Assembly (NCBI GenBank): GCA_022865355.1
Contig: JALHST010000056.1
Span: 1-33,169, forward strand
DNA length: 33,169 bases
Reading direction: 5' to 3'
Origin: Maribacter sp.
GTDB lineage: Bacteria; Bacteroidota; Bacteroidia; Flavobacteriales; Flavobacteriaceae
The notes under the pieces are model-generated. The model saw only the letters and a program-made list of their open reading frames with translations, was not told where the DNA came from and searched no databases. The position numbers and the translations under genes are program-made. Positions 7,813 to 14,885 of this stretch are shown here, one piece after another (position 1 is the stretch's first letter; each line of letters begins with the position of its first letter).

Positions 7813-8304
7813 ATGAAAACGTACGAATTTTTATCCCTTTTAAAGGAACATGCGAACAAGAGGCTGCATTTTGAATATAAAGCAGGACATGAAATTGGCG
7901 CCAACTACCACATTACCGAGGTAAAAAATGTCAGCATAGACTCGGTAGACTGTGGTGCTGGAACCGATTTCTGGAAGGAAACCATTATTCAACTATGGGA
8001 AAGCCCGTTAGAGATAGAAAATCCCGAATATATGACGACGTATAAAGCCCTCGGTATTCTGAGCAAGGTCGATACGATCAAACCCATGGAAAAAGATGTG
8101 GAAGTCAAGTTTGAATACAGCAATCCCCAATTTCACACCGCCCAACTTTTTGTACAAGGTTTTGAAATTAAAGGGAACACCCTACTAATGAAGCTGGGCA
8201 TTGCACAAACCGATTGCAAGGCGAAGGAAACCTGCGGGGTTCCCGCTGTCGAAGCCCATCATAATGAGGAAGCTTGCTGCCAACCGGGCAGCGGCTGTTG
8301 CTAA
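7813..8304 (+). CDS. DUF6428 family protein with Cys-rich C-terminus, arsenic cassette
   Basis: The 163-residue protein has no assigned activity. I recognise it as the DUF6428 family that commonly sits in flavobacterial arsenic operons. The body (1-130) is a mixed alpha/beta domain with one Cys (C47 in SVDCGAGTDFWKE). The tail (131-163) carries C135, C141, C155, C156, C162 and C163 plus a His pair (AHH), ending QPGSGCC. Clustered thiols next to arsR and arsC suggest As(III) or metal binding, perhaps as a chaperone or buffer; this is inference. I chose ATG 7813, 11 bp after arsR, over an upstream TTG at 7792 that would overlap arsR. The acetyltransferase gene begins 11 bp after the stop. Confidence 0.75.
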   Translation: MKTYEFLSLLKEHANKRLHFEYKAGHEIGANYHITEVKNVSIDSVDCGAGTDFWKETIIQLWESPLEIENPEYMTTYKALGILSKVDTIKPMEKDVEVKFEYSNPQFHTAQLFVQGFEIKGNTLLMKLGIAQTDCKAKETCGVPAVEAHHNEEACCQPGSGCC

Positions 8305-8315
8305 TATTGATTACC

Positions 8316-8813
8316 TTGGAAAAAATTGAAATAAGACCCATGACCAAGAAGGATTGGTCCGCCGTTTCAAGAATCTACGGCGAAGGTATTGCCACGGGGT
8401 TTGCGACTTTTGAAACCAACATTCCTTCGTACGAAGATTGGGACAAGGCACATCTAAAAAGTTGTCGCGTTGTTGCGGTCAATGGGCATTACATTTTGGG
8501 CTGGGCAGCTTTGTCGCCAGTCTCTAGCCGTTGCGTGTATGGCGGTGTAGGCGAAGTAAGTGTGTATATCGCCGAAAAGAACCGAGGCTTTGGTATTGGG
8601 AAATTGTTGCTGACCGCGCTGATCGACCTCAGTGAAAAAGAAGGTCTATGGACCTTACAATCAGGCATTTTCCCAGAAAATGAGGGAAGTATCAGACTCC
8701 ATGAAAATGTAGGTTTTCGTCGTATCGGGAAACGGGAACGTATTGGACAGTTAAAAGGCATTTGGAAGGACAACCTATTATTTGAACGCAGAAGCAGGTT
8801 GGTGGGTTTATGA
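8316..8813 (+). CDS. arsN1: ArsN1-type GNAT N-acetyltransferase (phosphinothricin/arsinothricin acetyltransferase-like)
   Basis: This is a GNAT acetyltransferase of about 165 residues close to phosphinothricin acetyltransferase. Seen are FATFET near residue 30, the acetyl-CoA loop region EVSVYIAEKNRGFGIGKLLL, and a strongly conserved tail with TLQSGIFPENEGSIRLHENV, GFRRIGKRERIG and WKDNLLFERR. ArsN1 proteins with this tail acetylate the antibiotic arsinothricin (and often phosphinothricin), and the ars context supports that here. The start is uncertain. TTG 8316 keeps the first strand (MEKIEIRPM), whereas ATG 8340 would cut it off and an ATG at 8274 lies inside the preceding gene. Substrate choice has not been shown. 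Confidence 0.75.
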   Translation: MEKIEIRPMTKKDWSAVSRIYGEGIATGFATFETNIPSYEDWDKAHLKSCRVVAVNGHYILGWAALSPVSSRCVYGGVGEVSVYIAEKNRGFGIGKLLLTALIDLSEKEGLWTLQSGIFPENEGSIRLHENVGFRRIGKRERIGQLKGIWKDNLLFERRSRLVGL

Positions 8814-8841
8814 TGTGAGATTCCAAATTCCACCCCGATAG

Positions 8842-8861
8842 CTCCCGATAGCTATCGGGAG
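8842..8861. repeat. 20-bp perfect palindrome, REP-like
   Basis: CTCCCGATAGCTATCGGGAG is perfectly self-complementary. An extra half-copy, CCCGATAG, lies immediately before it at 8834-8841. It sits in the 124-bp gap between the acetyltransferase and arsC genes and is GC-rich relative to its surroundings. Its form suggests a dispersed extragenic palindrome or an RNA hairpin. No T-run follows, so it is not a standard terminator. Confidence 0.6.
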
Positions 8862-8937
8862 GGGCCTAATTCCAAAGCAAAAATAATATCACTATAATGC
8901 ACTTTGAACCTTGAACCTAGAATCTTAGAATAAGAAA

Positions 8938-9357
8938 ATGAAGAACATACTCGTATTGTGCACCGGCAATTCGTGCAGAAGTCAAATGGCCCATGGCTAT
9001 TTGGATAAACTTCTAAAAGGGAAGGCGTCGATTTATAGCGCAGGGATAGAAACCCATGGGCTCAATCAAGGTGCCGTATCCATTATGGCCGAAGACGGTA
9101 TTGATATAACTTCCCACACTTCTAATAATGTTGATGAGTACAAAGGCATTGCATGGGACTATATCATCACCGTCTGCGATCATGCCAAAGAAAATTGCCC
9201 CTTTATTCCCTCCAAAAAAGCAAAGAGAATACATCATAACTTCTTTGACCCTTCAAAAGTCAAAGGCAGTGAAGCAGAAAAACATGTGGCATTCCTTAAA
9301 GCGAGGAATGAGATACGTGCGTTTTGCCAAAATTTCGCGTCGAAGGAATTACCTTAA
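8938..9357 (+). CDS. arsC: Arsenate reductase, thioredoxin-coupled, low-molecular-weight phosphatase fold
   Basis: The enzyme reduces arsenate to arsenite using a Cys cascade regenerated by thioredoxin. The 139-residue product has the P-loop CTGNSCRS (C8 to R14, the CX5R motif). It also has the two resolving cysteines C80 and C87 in ITVCDHAKENCP, and a general-acid loop FFDP with D104. This C8/C80/C87 pattern matches the spacing of the Staphylococcus plasmid pI258 ArsC (C10/C82/C89), so I prefer arsenate reductase over protein-tyrosine phosphatase. It closes the ars cassette after a 124-bp gap. Its stop codon overlaps the stop of the convergent acyltransferase gene. Confidence 0.92.
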   Translation: MKNILVLCTGNSCRSQMAHGYLDKLLKGKASIYSAGIETHGLNQGAVSIMAEDGIDITSHTSNNVDEYKGIAWDYIITVCDHAKENCPFIPSKKAKRIHHNFFDPSKVKGSEAEKHVAFLKARNEIRAFCQNFASKELP

Positions 9358-11171
9358 GAGGTGCGGTTATCCTGTGATTCGGCGAACTTGCGTTCCAATT
9401 CAGCTTGAAATTCTTCCATTACGGGTTTTACCGTACTTTCTGGAAGATCCGCAATTTTGATATACATCAACCCGTCGACCGAATTATTGAATAGGGGATC
9501 GACATTAAAAGCGACGACTTTCGCATTCTGTTTTATATATTTTTTGATAAGAACGGGCAGGCGAAGATCCCCAGGCTCCACCTCATTGATCAATCGATCG
9601 AACTTATTCAGATCGGCCTCGGTCTCATCAAAAACGAATTCCTTGTCGGCATCGTTCAATTTTACCTTGAATTCCTTCTTTGGCCGAATGTATTGGGCTA
9701 CATAGGGATCCCAATAATTACTCTTCATAAATTCGATCATCAACGATTTCGAAAAATTCGAAAATTGATTGCTGATACTCACTCCCCCGATCAAAAACTT
9801 ATGCTCGGGAAATCGTAAGGTCGTATGTACGATGCCTTTCCACAACAAGAACAGGGGCATAGGTTTCTGTTGGTAATCCTTAACGATGTACGCCCTCCCC
9901 ATTTCAATCGATTTTTCCATCATTGGAAAAAGCTCCGGCTCAAATCGAAACAGGTCCTGAAGGTAAAAGCCGTCAATGCCGTATTTTTTAAAAATTTCAG
10001 ACCCCATTCCCATGCGGTAGGCACCCACGATTATTTTTTCCTGATCGTCCCAAAGAAAAAGGTGATGATAATATTCGTCGAATTGATCCAGGTCGATTGA
10101 ATTGTTGGTGCCCTCCCCAATGGCGCGAAAGGTAACTTCGCGCTGTCTCCCTATTTCCTTTAGGATAAAGGGCATATCGTTCGCTTGCGCCAAGAAAACC
10201 TCGTAATTTTTACTTTGCAATAATCGGCAATCCTTTTCCCTAAGTTTTTCAATTTCCCCCTGAATAACCTCCGTGCGCACAGCCGATGCTATTTTCCGTG
10301 GGGATTTTGGGAGCTTTAAGGTGGTGGGTATCTGATCGATCAAGCGCTCCTTTTCATAAGCATTTGAGAGTATATAGGTCTTCTTGCGCAACAGATCTGC
10401 AAATTCTTCCAGGCTTTCTTCCTCCTTCTGTGCTTCTACCGTAATGGGCTGCCCTATACGCACCTTGATTGGGCGATTTCTTTGCGAGTACACTTCCGAG
10501 GGCAACTTGGCCGTTCGAAAAACATCGTGTATCTTGGACAGGTAATAAAAGAGTTTGCTGTTACGGGCATGAAAATAGATAGGTACCACCGGCACCTCGG
10601 CCTTACGGATCAACTTTAAGGCCGCTTCCTCCCAAGGTCGATCAACGATAAGTTTCCCATCTTTATAGGTAGAAACTTCCCCAGCCGGAAAGACCCCCAA
10701 AGGATGACCCTCCCGTATATGCTGTAAGGCAGATTTAAATCCCGCAAGACTACTTTTGACATCCTTTCGATCCTCAAATGGATTAACCGATAAAATATAG
10801 GGCGCCATGGGTTGGATCCGATTTAGCAGAAAATTGGCCATGATCTTGTAATCAGACCTATGACCTACCATAAGTTTCAACAGTAGCACCCCATCAATGC
10901 CACCAAGGGGATGATTGCTTATGGTAATGAAAGGGCCATCCTTGGGCAGGCGTTTAAAATCGTCCTCCGGGACTTCGAAGTCAATGCCATAATGTTCGAG
11001 GACCGCATCTAAAAAATCAAGGCCCTCCAAATGCTTGTGCCTGTTGTAAAATCGATTGATTCCCGAAATTCTTGTGACCTTCATAAGTACCCAACCCATA
11101 GAAGTTCCCAAGAATCCGTATTTATCCAAATTGATTGCCTTGGCCACTTCTTTTGCGGTCACTAAACCCAT
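9354..11171 (-). CDS. olsF: OlsF-like bifunctional acyltransferase (PlsC-type plus OlsB-like GNAT) for aminolipids
   Basis: The 605-residue protein joins two acyltransferase domains. Residues about 60-260 are a PlsC-like glycerolipid O-acyltransferase with ISNHPLGGIDG (H87, D93) and the FPAGE block (161-165). Residues about 315-510 resemble the OlsB N-acyltransferase / hemolysin-type GNAT fold, with REVTFRAIGEGTN and IVGAYRMGMG. This order is that of OlsF, shown in Serratia proteamaculans to make ornithine lipids in two steps. A flavobacterial homologue could make ornithine or glycine lipids. The motif here is HX5D rather than the usual HX4D. It probably acts at the inner membrane. It lies 84 bp after the aspartate kinase gene and may share its transcript. 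Confidence 0.85.
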   Translation of the reverse strand: MGLVTAKEVAKAINLDKYGFLGTSMGWVLMKVTRISGINRFYNRHKHLEGLDFLDAVLEHYGIDFEVPEDDFKRLPKDGPFITISNHPLGGIDGVLLLKLMVGHRSDYKIMANFLLNRIQPMAPYILSVNPFEDRKDVKSSLAGFKSALQHIREGHPLGVFPAGEVSTYKDGKLIVDRPWEEAALKLIRKAEVPVVPIYFHARNSKLFYYLSKIHDVFRTAKLPSEVYSQRNRPIKVRIGQPITVEAQKEEESLEEFADLLRKKTYILSNAYEKERLIDQIPTTLKLPKSPRKIASAVRTEVIQGEIEKLREKDCRLLQSKNYEVFLAQANDMPFILKEIGRQREVTFRAIGEGTNNSIDLDQFDEYYHHLFLWDDQEKIIVGAYRMGMGSEIFKKYGIDGFYLQDLFRFEPELFPMMEKSIEMGRAYIVKDYQQKPMPLFLLWKGIVHTTLRFPEHKFLIGGVSISNQFSNFSKSLMIEFMKSNYWDPYVAQYIRPKKEFKVKLNDADKEFVFDETEADLNKFDRLINEVEPGDLRLPVLIKKYIKQNAKVVAFNVDPLFNNSVDGLMYIKIADLPESTVKPVMEEFQAELERKFAESQDNRTS

Positions 11172-11255
11172 ACCTTTATATTGTTAAATCTTGGCTAAGA
11201 TAGAAAAAACACTAGAGGAGGGAGCCTTTTTAACATATGCGAACCGGAGTCTTCC

Positions 11256-12506
11256 CTATTTCACTACTAGTTGTAATGTCTCTTTCCCGCGTTGTTCCAA
11301 AAGCACATCATGACCATTGATCAAAGATTCGACGGCCTCATTCGTAAAGTGCCGGATCGTATAAAGCGAGACGCCTTCTTGATGTACCACTTTAAACCTA
11401 CTTTTCAACAAATTCAAAAGTTCGTCCAAGCGGCCAAATTTATTATCGACGCAGACCGAAAAGCTGATAGCTGAATTCTGAATAAGATCAACCTTCATTT
11501 TGTGGTCGTGCAAGAGCTTGAAAAGTTCACTGATACTGTCCTCTACTATGAATGAAAAATCAAGTGACGACAATTTCATCAACACTTGGTTCTTTTTAAC
11601 AATAAAGCATGGGACCATGGGTTCAATTCCGATTCCTTTGCCAACGGTCGTGCCGGCATCGGCGGGATGTAAAAAAGATTTTACATGCAGCGGAATCTCT
11701 TTGTTTTGTAATGGTTGAAGTGTTTTTGGGTGAATAACCGATGCCCCGTAAAAAGCCAACTCAATCGCCTCCAAATAAGATATTTTGTTGAGCAGTTGTG
11801 TTTCCTTGAAATATCTTGGATCGGCATTGAGCACGCCAGGCACATCTTTCCATATCGTTACCGAATCGGCATTGAGGCAGAAGGCCAAAATTGCGGCCGT
11901 ATAATCCGATCCTTCGCGACCAAGCGTTGTACTAAAATTGTTATCGTCGCTGCCCAAAAAACCCTGCGTAAGATTCAATCGTTTCGGATCTAAATGGGCA
12001 TCTACCCTTTGTCGGGTCTTTTCCCAATTCACCTGTGCGTCCCGATAACTGGTATCGGTCTTGATCAGGTTGCGTACATCGACCCATTCATTTTTAATAC
12101 CGATCTCATTCAAATATTCACTTAAAATCGTTGTCGAAAGCAACTCGCCATAACACACTACCTGATCATAAACAAAATTATAATTGGGAGATTTGTTCCA
12201 TGCCAAAAAACCCTTGACCTCGTCAAAAAGCGAGCGTACCTTTTGGAAAATCGGATGCTTGTCATTCGAAAACAAATCCGATAAAATCGCATTATGATAA
12301 TTGATTACTTCGCGCATGGCAGTAGATAAACTCGATTTGTCCTTGAAATAGGCATCGACTACGGCTTCCATGGCGTTGGTCGTTTTCCCCATGGCTGATA
12401 TGACCAACAACGTATTATCATATCCGGTATACCGTAATACTTTTACCAAGTTTTGTATGCCCTCGGCATCTTTCACCGATGCCCCGCCAAATTTAAAAAT
12501 TTTCAT
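11256..12506 (-). CDS. Aspartate kinase, monofunctional
   Basis: The enzyme phosphorylates aspartate in the first step of the Lys/Thr/Met pathway. The 416-residue form starts at ATG 12506 (MKIFKFGGASVKDAEGI); the frame is open a little further upstream but the nucleotide-binding strand begins at this Met. Seen are KFGGASV, the aspartate-binding TLGREGSDYTAAILA, VTIWKDVPGVLNADPR and a C-terminal regulatory half with ACT-like repeats (about 300-400). There is no fused homoserine dehydrogenase. The GNAT gene lies 42 bp upstream and the OlsF-like gene 84 bp downstream, all on the same strand. I cannot tell from sequence which end-product inhibits it. Confidence 0.94.
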   Translation of the reverse strand: MKIFKFGGASVKDAEGIQNLVKVLRYTGYDNTLLVISAMGKTTNAMEAVVDAYFKDKSSLSTAMREVINYHNAILSDLFSNDKHPIFQKVRSLFDEVKGFLAWNKSPNYNFVYDQVVCYGELLSTTILSEYLNEIGIKNEWVDVRNLIKTDTSYRDAQVNWEKTRQRVDAHLDPKRLNLTQGFLGSDDNNFSTTLGREGSDYTAAILAFCLNADSVTIWKDVPGVLNADPRYFKETQLLNKISYLEAIELAFYGASVIHPKTLQPLQNKEIPLHVKSFLHPADAGTTVGKGIGIEPMVPCFIVKKNQVLMKLSSLDFSFIVEDSISELFKLLHDHKMKVDLIQNSAISFSVCVDNKFGRLDELLNLLKSRFKVVHQEGVSLYTIRHFTNEAVESLINGHDVLLEQRGKETLQLVVK

Positions 12507-12548
12507 ATACACCCATTCTTTAAAGAACCCCAAAAATGGAGTTTGCCA

Positions 12549-13034
12549 TTAGTTTTTAATATTTTCGAGGTAATTCTTAATGCCGGCTTCATTGAGTTGT
12601 ACTACGTCCCAATCACGCATAACCGCAGCTCCTTTTGCCTGATAAAATTTTATGGCAGGCTCGTTCCAATCGAGGACTTCCCAACTAATCCGTTTAACGC
12701 CCAATCGGGCCGCATACTTTACTACCTCATCAAGCAGGGCGGTTCCCAAACCACTACCCCGCATCGTTTGGGTTACAATGAGATCTTCCAAATGAATTAC
12801 CGCACCCTTCCAAGTTGAATAGCGTGGATAAACCAAGGCCATTCCGACCAATGTGCGCGAAGATTCCGCAACGAAGCATTGGAAGCGTTTATTGGCGCCA
12901 AAACCATCGTTGGTCAAATCGGCGACCGTTATCTCAACGGCATTGGCCTCCTTTTCAAATACCGCTAATTCCTTGATCAGTTGCCATACTTCCGGCATAT
13001 CGGTCGCTTTCGCTTCTCGAATGATGTAATCCAT
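12549..13034 (-). CDS. GNAT N-acetyltransferase, diamine/thialysine acetyltransferase type
   Basis: The 161-residue single-domain GNAT protein resembles the spermidine/thialysine acetyltransferase group. The opening YIIREAKATDMPEVWQLIKE is typical. So are IHLEDLIVTQTMRGSGLGTALL (acetyl-CoA loop RGSGLG), WEVLDWNEPAIKFYQAKGA and a following W. The likely substrate is a small amine such as a polyamine or lysine analogue; this is family knowledge, not shown here. It is the first gene of a possible three-gene minus-strand unit with aspartate kinase and the OlsF-like protein, and it is divergent from fbp across 110 bp. Confidence 0.85.
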   Translation of the reverse strand: MDYIIREAKATDMPEVWQLIKELAVFEKEANAVEITVADLTNDGFGANKRFQCFVAESSRTLVGMALVYPRYSTWKGAVIHLEDLIVTQTMRGSGLGTALLDEVVKYAARLGVKRISWEVLDWNEPAIKFYQAKGAAVMRDWDVVQLNEAGIKNYLENIKN

Positions 13035-13144
13035 AATTGTTACAAATAAAACACAAAGTTAAATATTTAAAAACTGAATTTTTCCCGAAATCGATATAGT
13101 TTCACAAAATACCCGATATTTGTGCCCAAATAAACAGATCATTC

Positions 13145-14146
13145 ATGTTGAACAAAAAAAACACCACTTTAGGTGAATTCATCATTGAAAACCAATCTTC
13201 CTTCCAATATTCTTCCGGAGAACTGTCAAAACTCATCAACGCCATCCGCTTAGCGGCTAAGGTAGTCAATCATGAAGTGAATAAGGCCGGACTGGTAGAT
13301 GTGCTAGGAGCAGCAGGCGACATGAACATTCAAGGCGAAAATCAGCAAAAATTGGATGTGTTGGCGAATGACAAATTCATACAGACCTTAAAAAATCGTG
13401 AAATTGTCTGTGGTATCGCTTCCGAGGAAGAGGATGATTTCATTAGTGTTAATAGTAATGATAAGCAACACCAGAATAAATACATCGTTTTAATCGATCC
13501 TTTGGATGGTTCATCAAATATTGATGTCAACGTCTCCGTCGGAACGATTTTTTCGATTTATAGGCGCATTACACCCGTTGGTTCCCCAGTCTCCATGAAA
13601 GATTTTTTACAACCAGGAAAAAATCAGGTTGCGGCCGGCTATATCATCTATGGCACCTCCACAATGCTGGTATATACGACCGGTGATGGCGTCAACGGAT
13701 TCACTCTGAATCCCGCAATAGGGACCTTCTACCTTTCACACCCGGACATGCAATTTCCGGAAACTGGAAAAATATATTCGGTAAACGAAGGCAATTACAT
13801 TCATTTTCCCCAAGGTGTGAAAGACTACATTAAATATTGTCAAAAAGAAGAGGATGATCGCCCCTATACGTCGCGATATATTGGGTCGTTGGTCTCCGAT
13901 TTTCACCGAAACATGATTAAAGGAGGCATCTATATGTATCCGAAAAGTAGCTTGGCATCGAATGGTAAACTACGGTTATTGTACGAGTGCAATCCTATGG
14001 CCTTTCTTGCCGAACAGGCAAAAGGCAAAGCCAGTGATGGCCACAGACGTATTCTCGATATCCAACCTACCGAACTTCATGAACGGGTTCCTTTCTTTTG
14101 TGGCAGTCCAAGAATGGTCGAAAAGGCCGAAGAATTCCTAAAATAA
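13145..14146 (+). CDS. fbp: Fructose-1,6-bisphosphatase, class I
   Basis: Fbp hydrolyses fructose 1,6-bisphosphate to fructose 6-phosphate in gluconeogenesis. The 333-residue length is normal for class I. The metal-binding core is seen as IASEEED (91-97) and [20 protein letters not shown] (115-134). Later blocks [23 protein letters not shown] and [21 protein letters not shown] are the family signatures for substrate binding. A weak promoter-like GATATTTG lies about 30 bp upstream of the ATG. It is monocistronic, facing a TerB-like gene. Confidence 0.97.
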   Translation: MLNKKNTTLGEFIIENQSSFQYSSGELSKLINAIRLAAKVVNHEVNKAGLVDVLGAAGDMNIQGENQQKLDVLANDKFIQTLKNREIVCGIASEEEDDFISVNSNDKQHQNKYIVLIDPLDGSSNIDVNVSVGTIFSIYRRITPVGSPVSMKDFLQPGKNQVAAGYIIYGTSTMLVYTTGDGVNGFTLNPAIGTFYLSHPDMQFPETGKIYSVNEGNYIHFPQGVKDYIKYCQKEEDDRPYTSRYIGSLVSDFHRNMIKGGIYMYPKSSLASNGKLRLLYECNPMAFLAEQAKGKASDGHRRILDIQPTELHERVPFFCGSPRMVEKAEEFLK

Positions 14147-14178
14147 AGTAGGAAGGAACTTTTTATATAAAAGGCACC

Positions 14179-14207
14179 TAGGCCCTTGGCCAATCGAATC
14201 GGGCCTA
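14179..14207. terminator. Candidate hairpin between convergent fbp and terB-like genes
   Basis: TAGGCCC (14179-14185) and GGGCCTA (14201-14207) form a 7-bp stem around a 15-nt loop, followed by AAAA. A separate AT-only palindrome TTTTATATAAAA lies at 14161-14172. On the minus strand T-rich sequence follows about 7 nt after the stem. It could stop transcription from either side, but the T-tract is not adjacent. Confidence 0.4.
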
Positions 14208-14215
14208 AAACCTAT

Positions 14216-14638
14216 TTAATGCTTTACCAAATACAGATAGTCATCAAAATCTATCTTTCCACTAAATATATCGATCGACCTTTGAATTAATTTTTCGGCT
14301 TTATCACCAGAAAATCCCAAACCGATCGCATATTTCTTAAGAAGTACTAACTCATCTTCATCAATAATATGATCAATAAAAATAATTTTGAATAAGTCAT
14401 ATAAGCGCTCTAAGCGCTTTTCCTGACTAGTAGGTGTTTCAATAGGATATTTGTTTTCTTTCTTCATTACCTCCTTATACTCCGCCTCGGTAATATCGAG
14501 TTTATTGGCAAAACGATCTAACAGTTGTTTTTCCTCAGGACCCAACTCCCCATCAATAGCAGCAATCGTAGCAATCGACGCAAAATGGGCCAAATTTCTT
14601 CTATGCTCCCCACTACCATATAAATCTAATATCGACAT
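14216..14638 (-). CDS. TerB-like small acidic protein
   Basis: The 140-residue protein, from ATG 14638 (MSILDLYGSGEHRRN), is all helical and resembles the TerB/DjlA-N fold. It has two acidic loops: IAAIDGELGPEEKQLL near residue 24 and FIDHIIDEDELVLLKKY near 87. The D-G/D-E loops suggest metal binding, as in TerB proteins linked to tellurite resistance and stress. The function here is unknown, and no other ter genes are nearby. The frame is open 48 bp further upstream, but a good -7 box lies just before ATG 14638, which favours that start. Confidence 0.7.
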   Translation of the reverse strand: MSILDLYGSGEHRRNLAHFASIATIAAIDGELGPEEKQLLDRFANKLDITEAEYKEVMKKENKYPIETPTSQEKRLERLYDLFKIIFIDHIIDEDELVLLKKYAIGLGFSGDKAEKLIQRSIDIFSGKIDFDDYLYLVKH

Positions 14639-14661
14639 CTTATATTCAATTTTAATATGGG

Positions 14662-14669
14662 CAAATATA
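14662..14669 (-). promoter_or_regulatory. -7 box (TAnnTTTG) for the terB-like gene
   Basis: On the minus strand this reads TATATTTG, an exact match to the Bacteroidota TAnnTTTG element, 23 bp before ATG 14638. No clear TTTG -33 element is present at the usual distance. Confidence 0.4.
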
Positions 14670-14766
14670 ATTTTTTTGAAGGTCATAAATGGTATTCGAT
14701 TGAACTTTGTTTAAACCCCAAATTTGTAATTTCACCAAGCTTGGATCTTGCAAATACGAAATCTGA

Positions 14767-14798
14767 TTGTTTTTCAAAAAGGTATAGAACTACCTTTG
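14767..14798 (+). promoter_or_regulatory. Promoter candidate for the DEXH helicase gene
   Basis: TTG at 14767-14769 is followed after 21 bp by an exact TAnnTTTG box, TACCTTTG (14791-14798). Transcription would begin near 14803-14806, giving a leader of about 80 nt. The -7 box overlaps an inverted repeat AAGGT (14779-14783) ... ACCTT (14792-14796), like that in front of pdeM. Confidence 0.45.
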
Positions 14799-14885
14799 TT
14801 ATGGCATAAAAATTTAAGGATTTTAGAATAAAATAAAATGAATGATCCTGCAATAAAATAAAAAAATCGCCTGACCCGGTGTAAA

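Noticed and set aside
14400-14422. Paired AGCGCT motifs as a regulatory repeat
   Set aside because: They fall inside the terB-like coding sequence and encode ordinary Arg/Leu/Glu residues; chance is sufficient.
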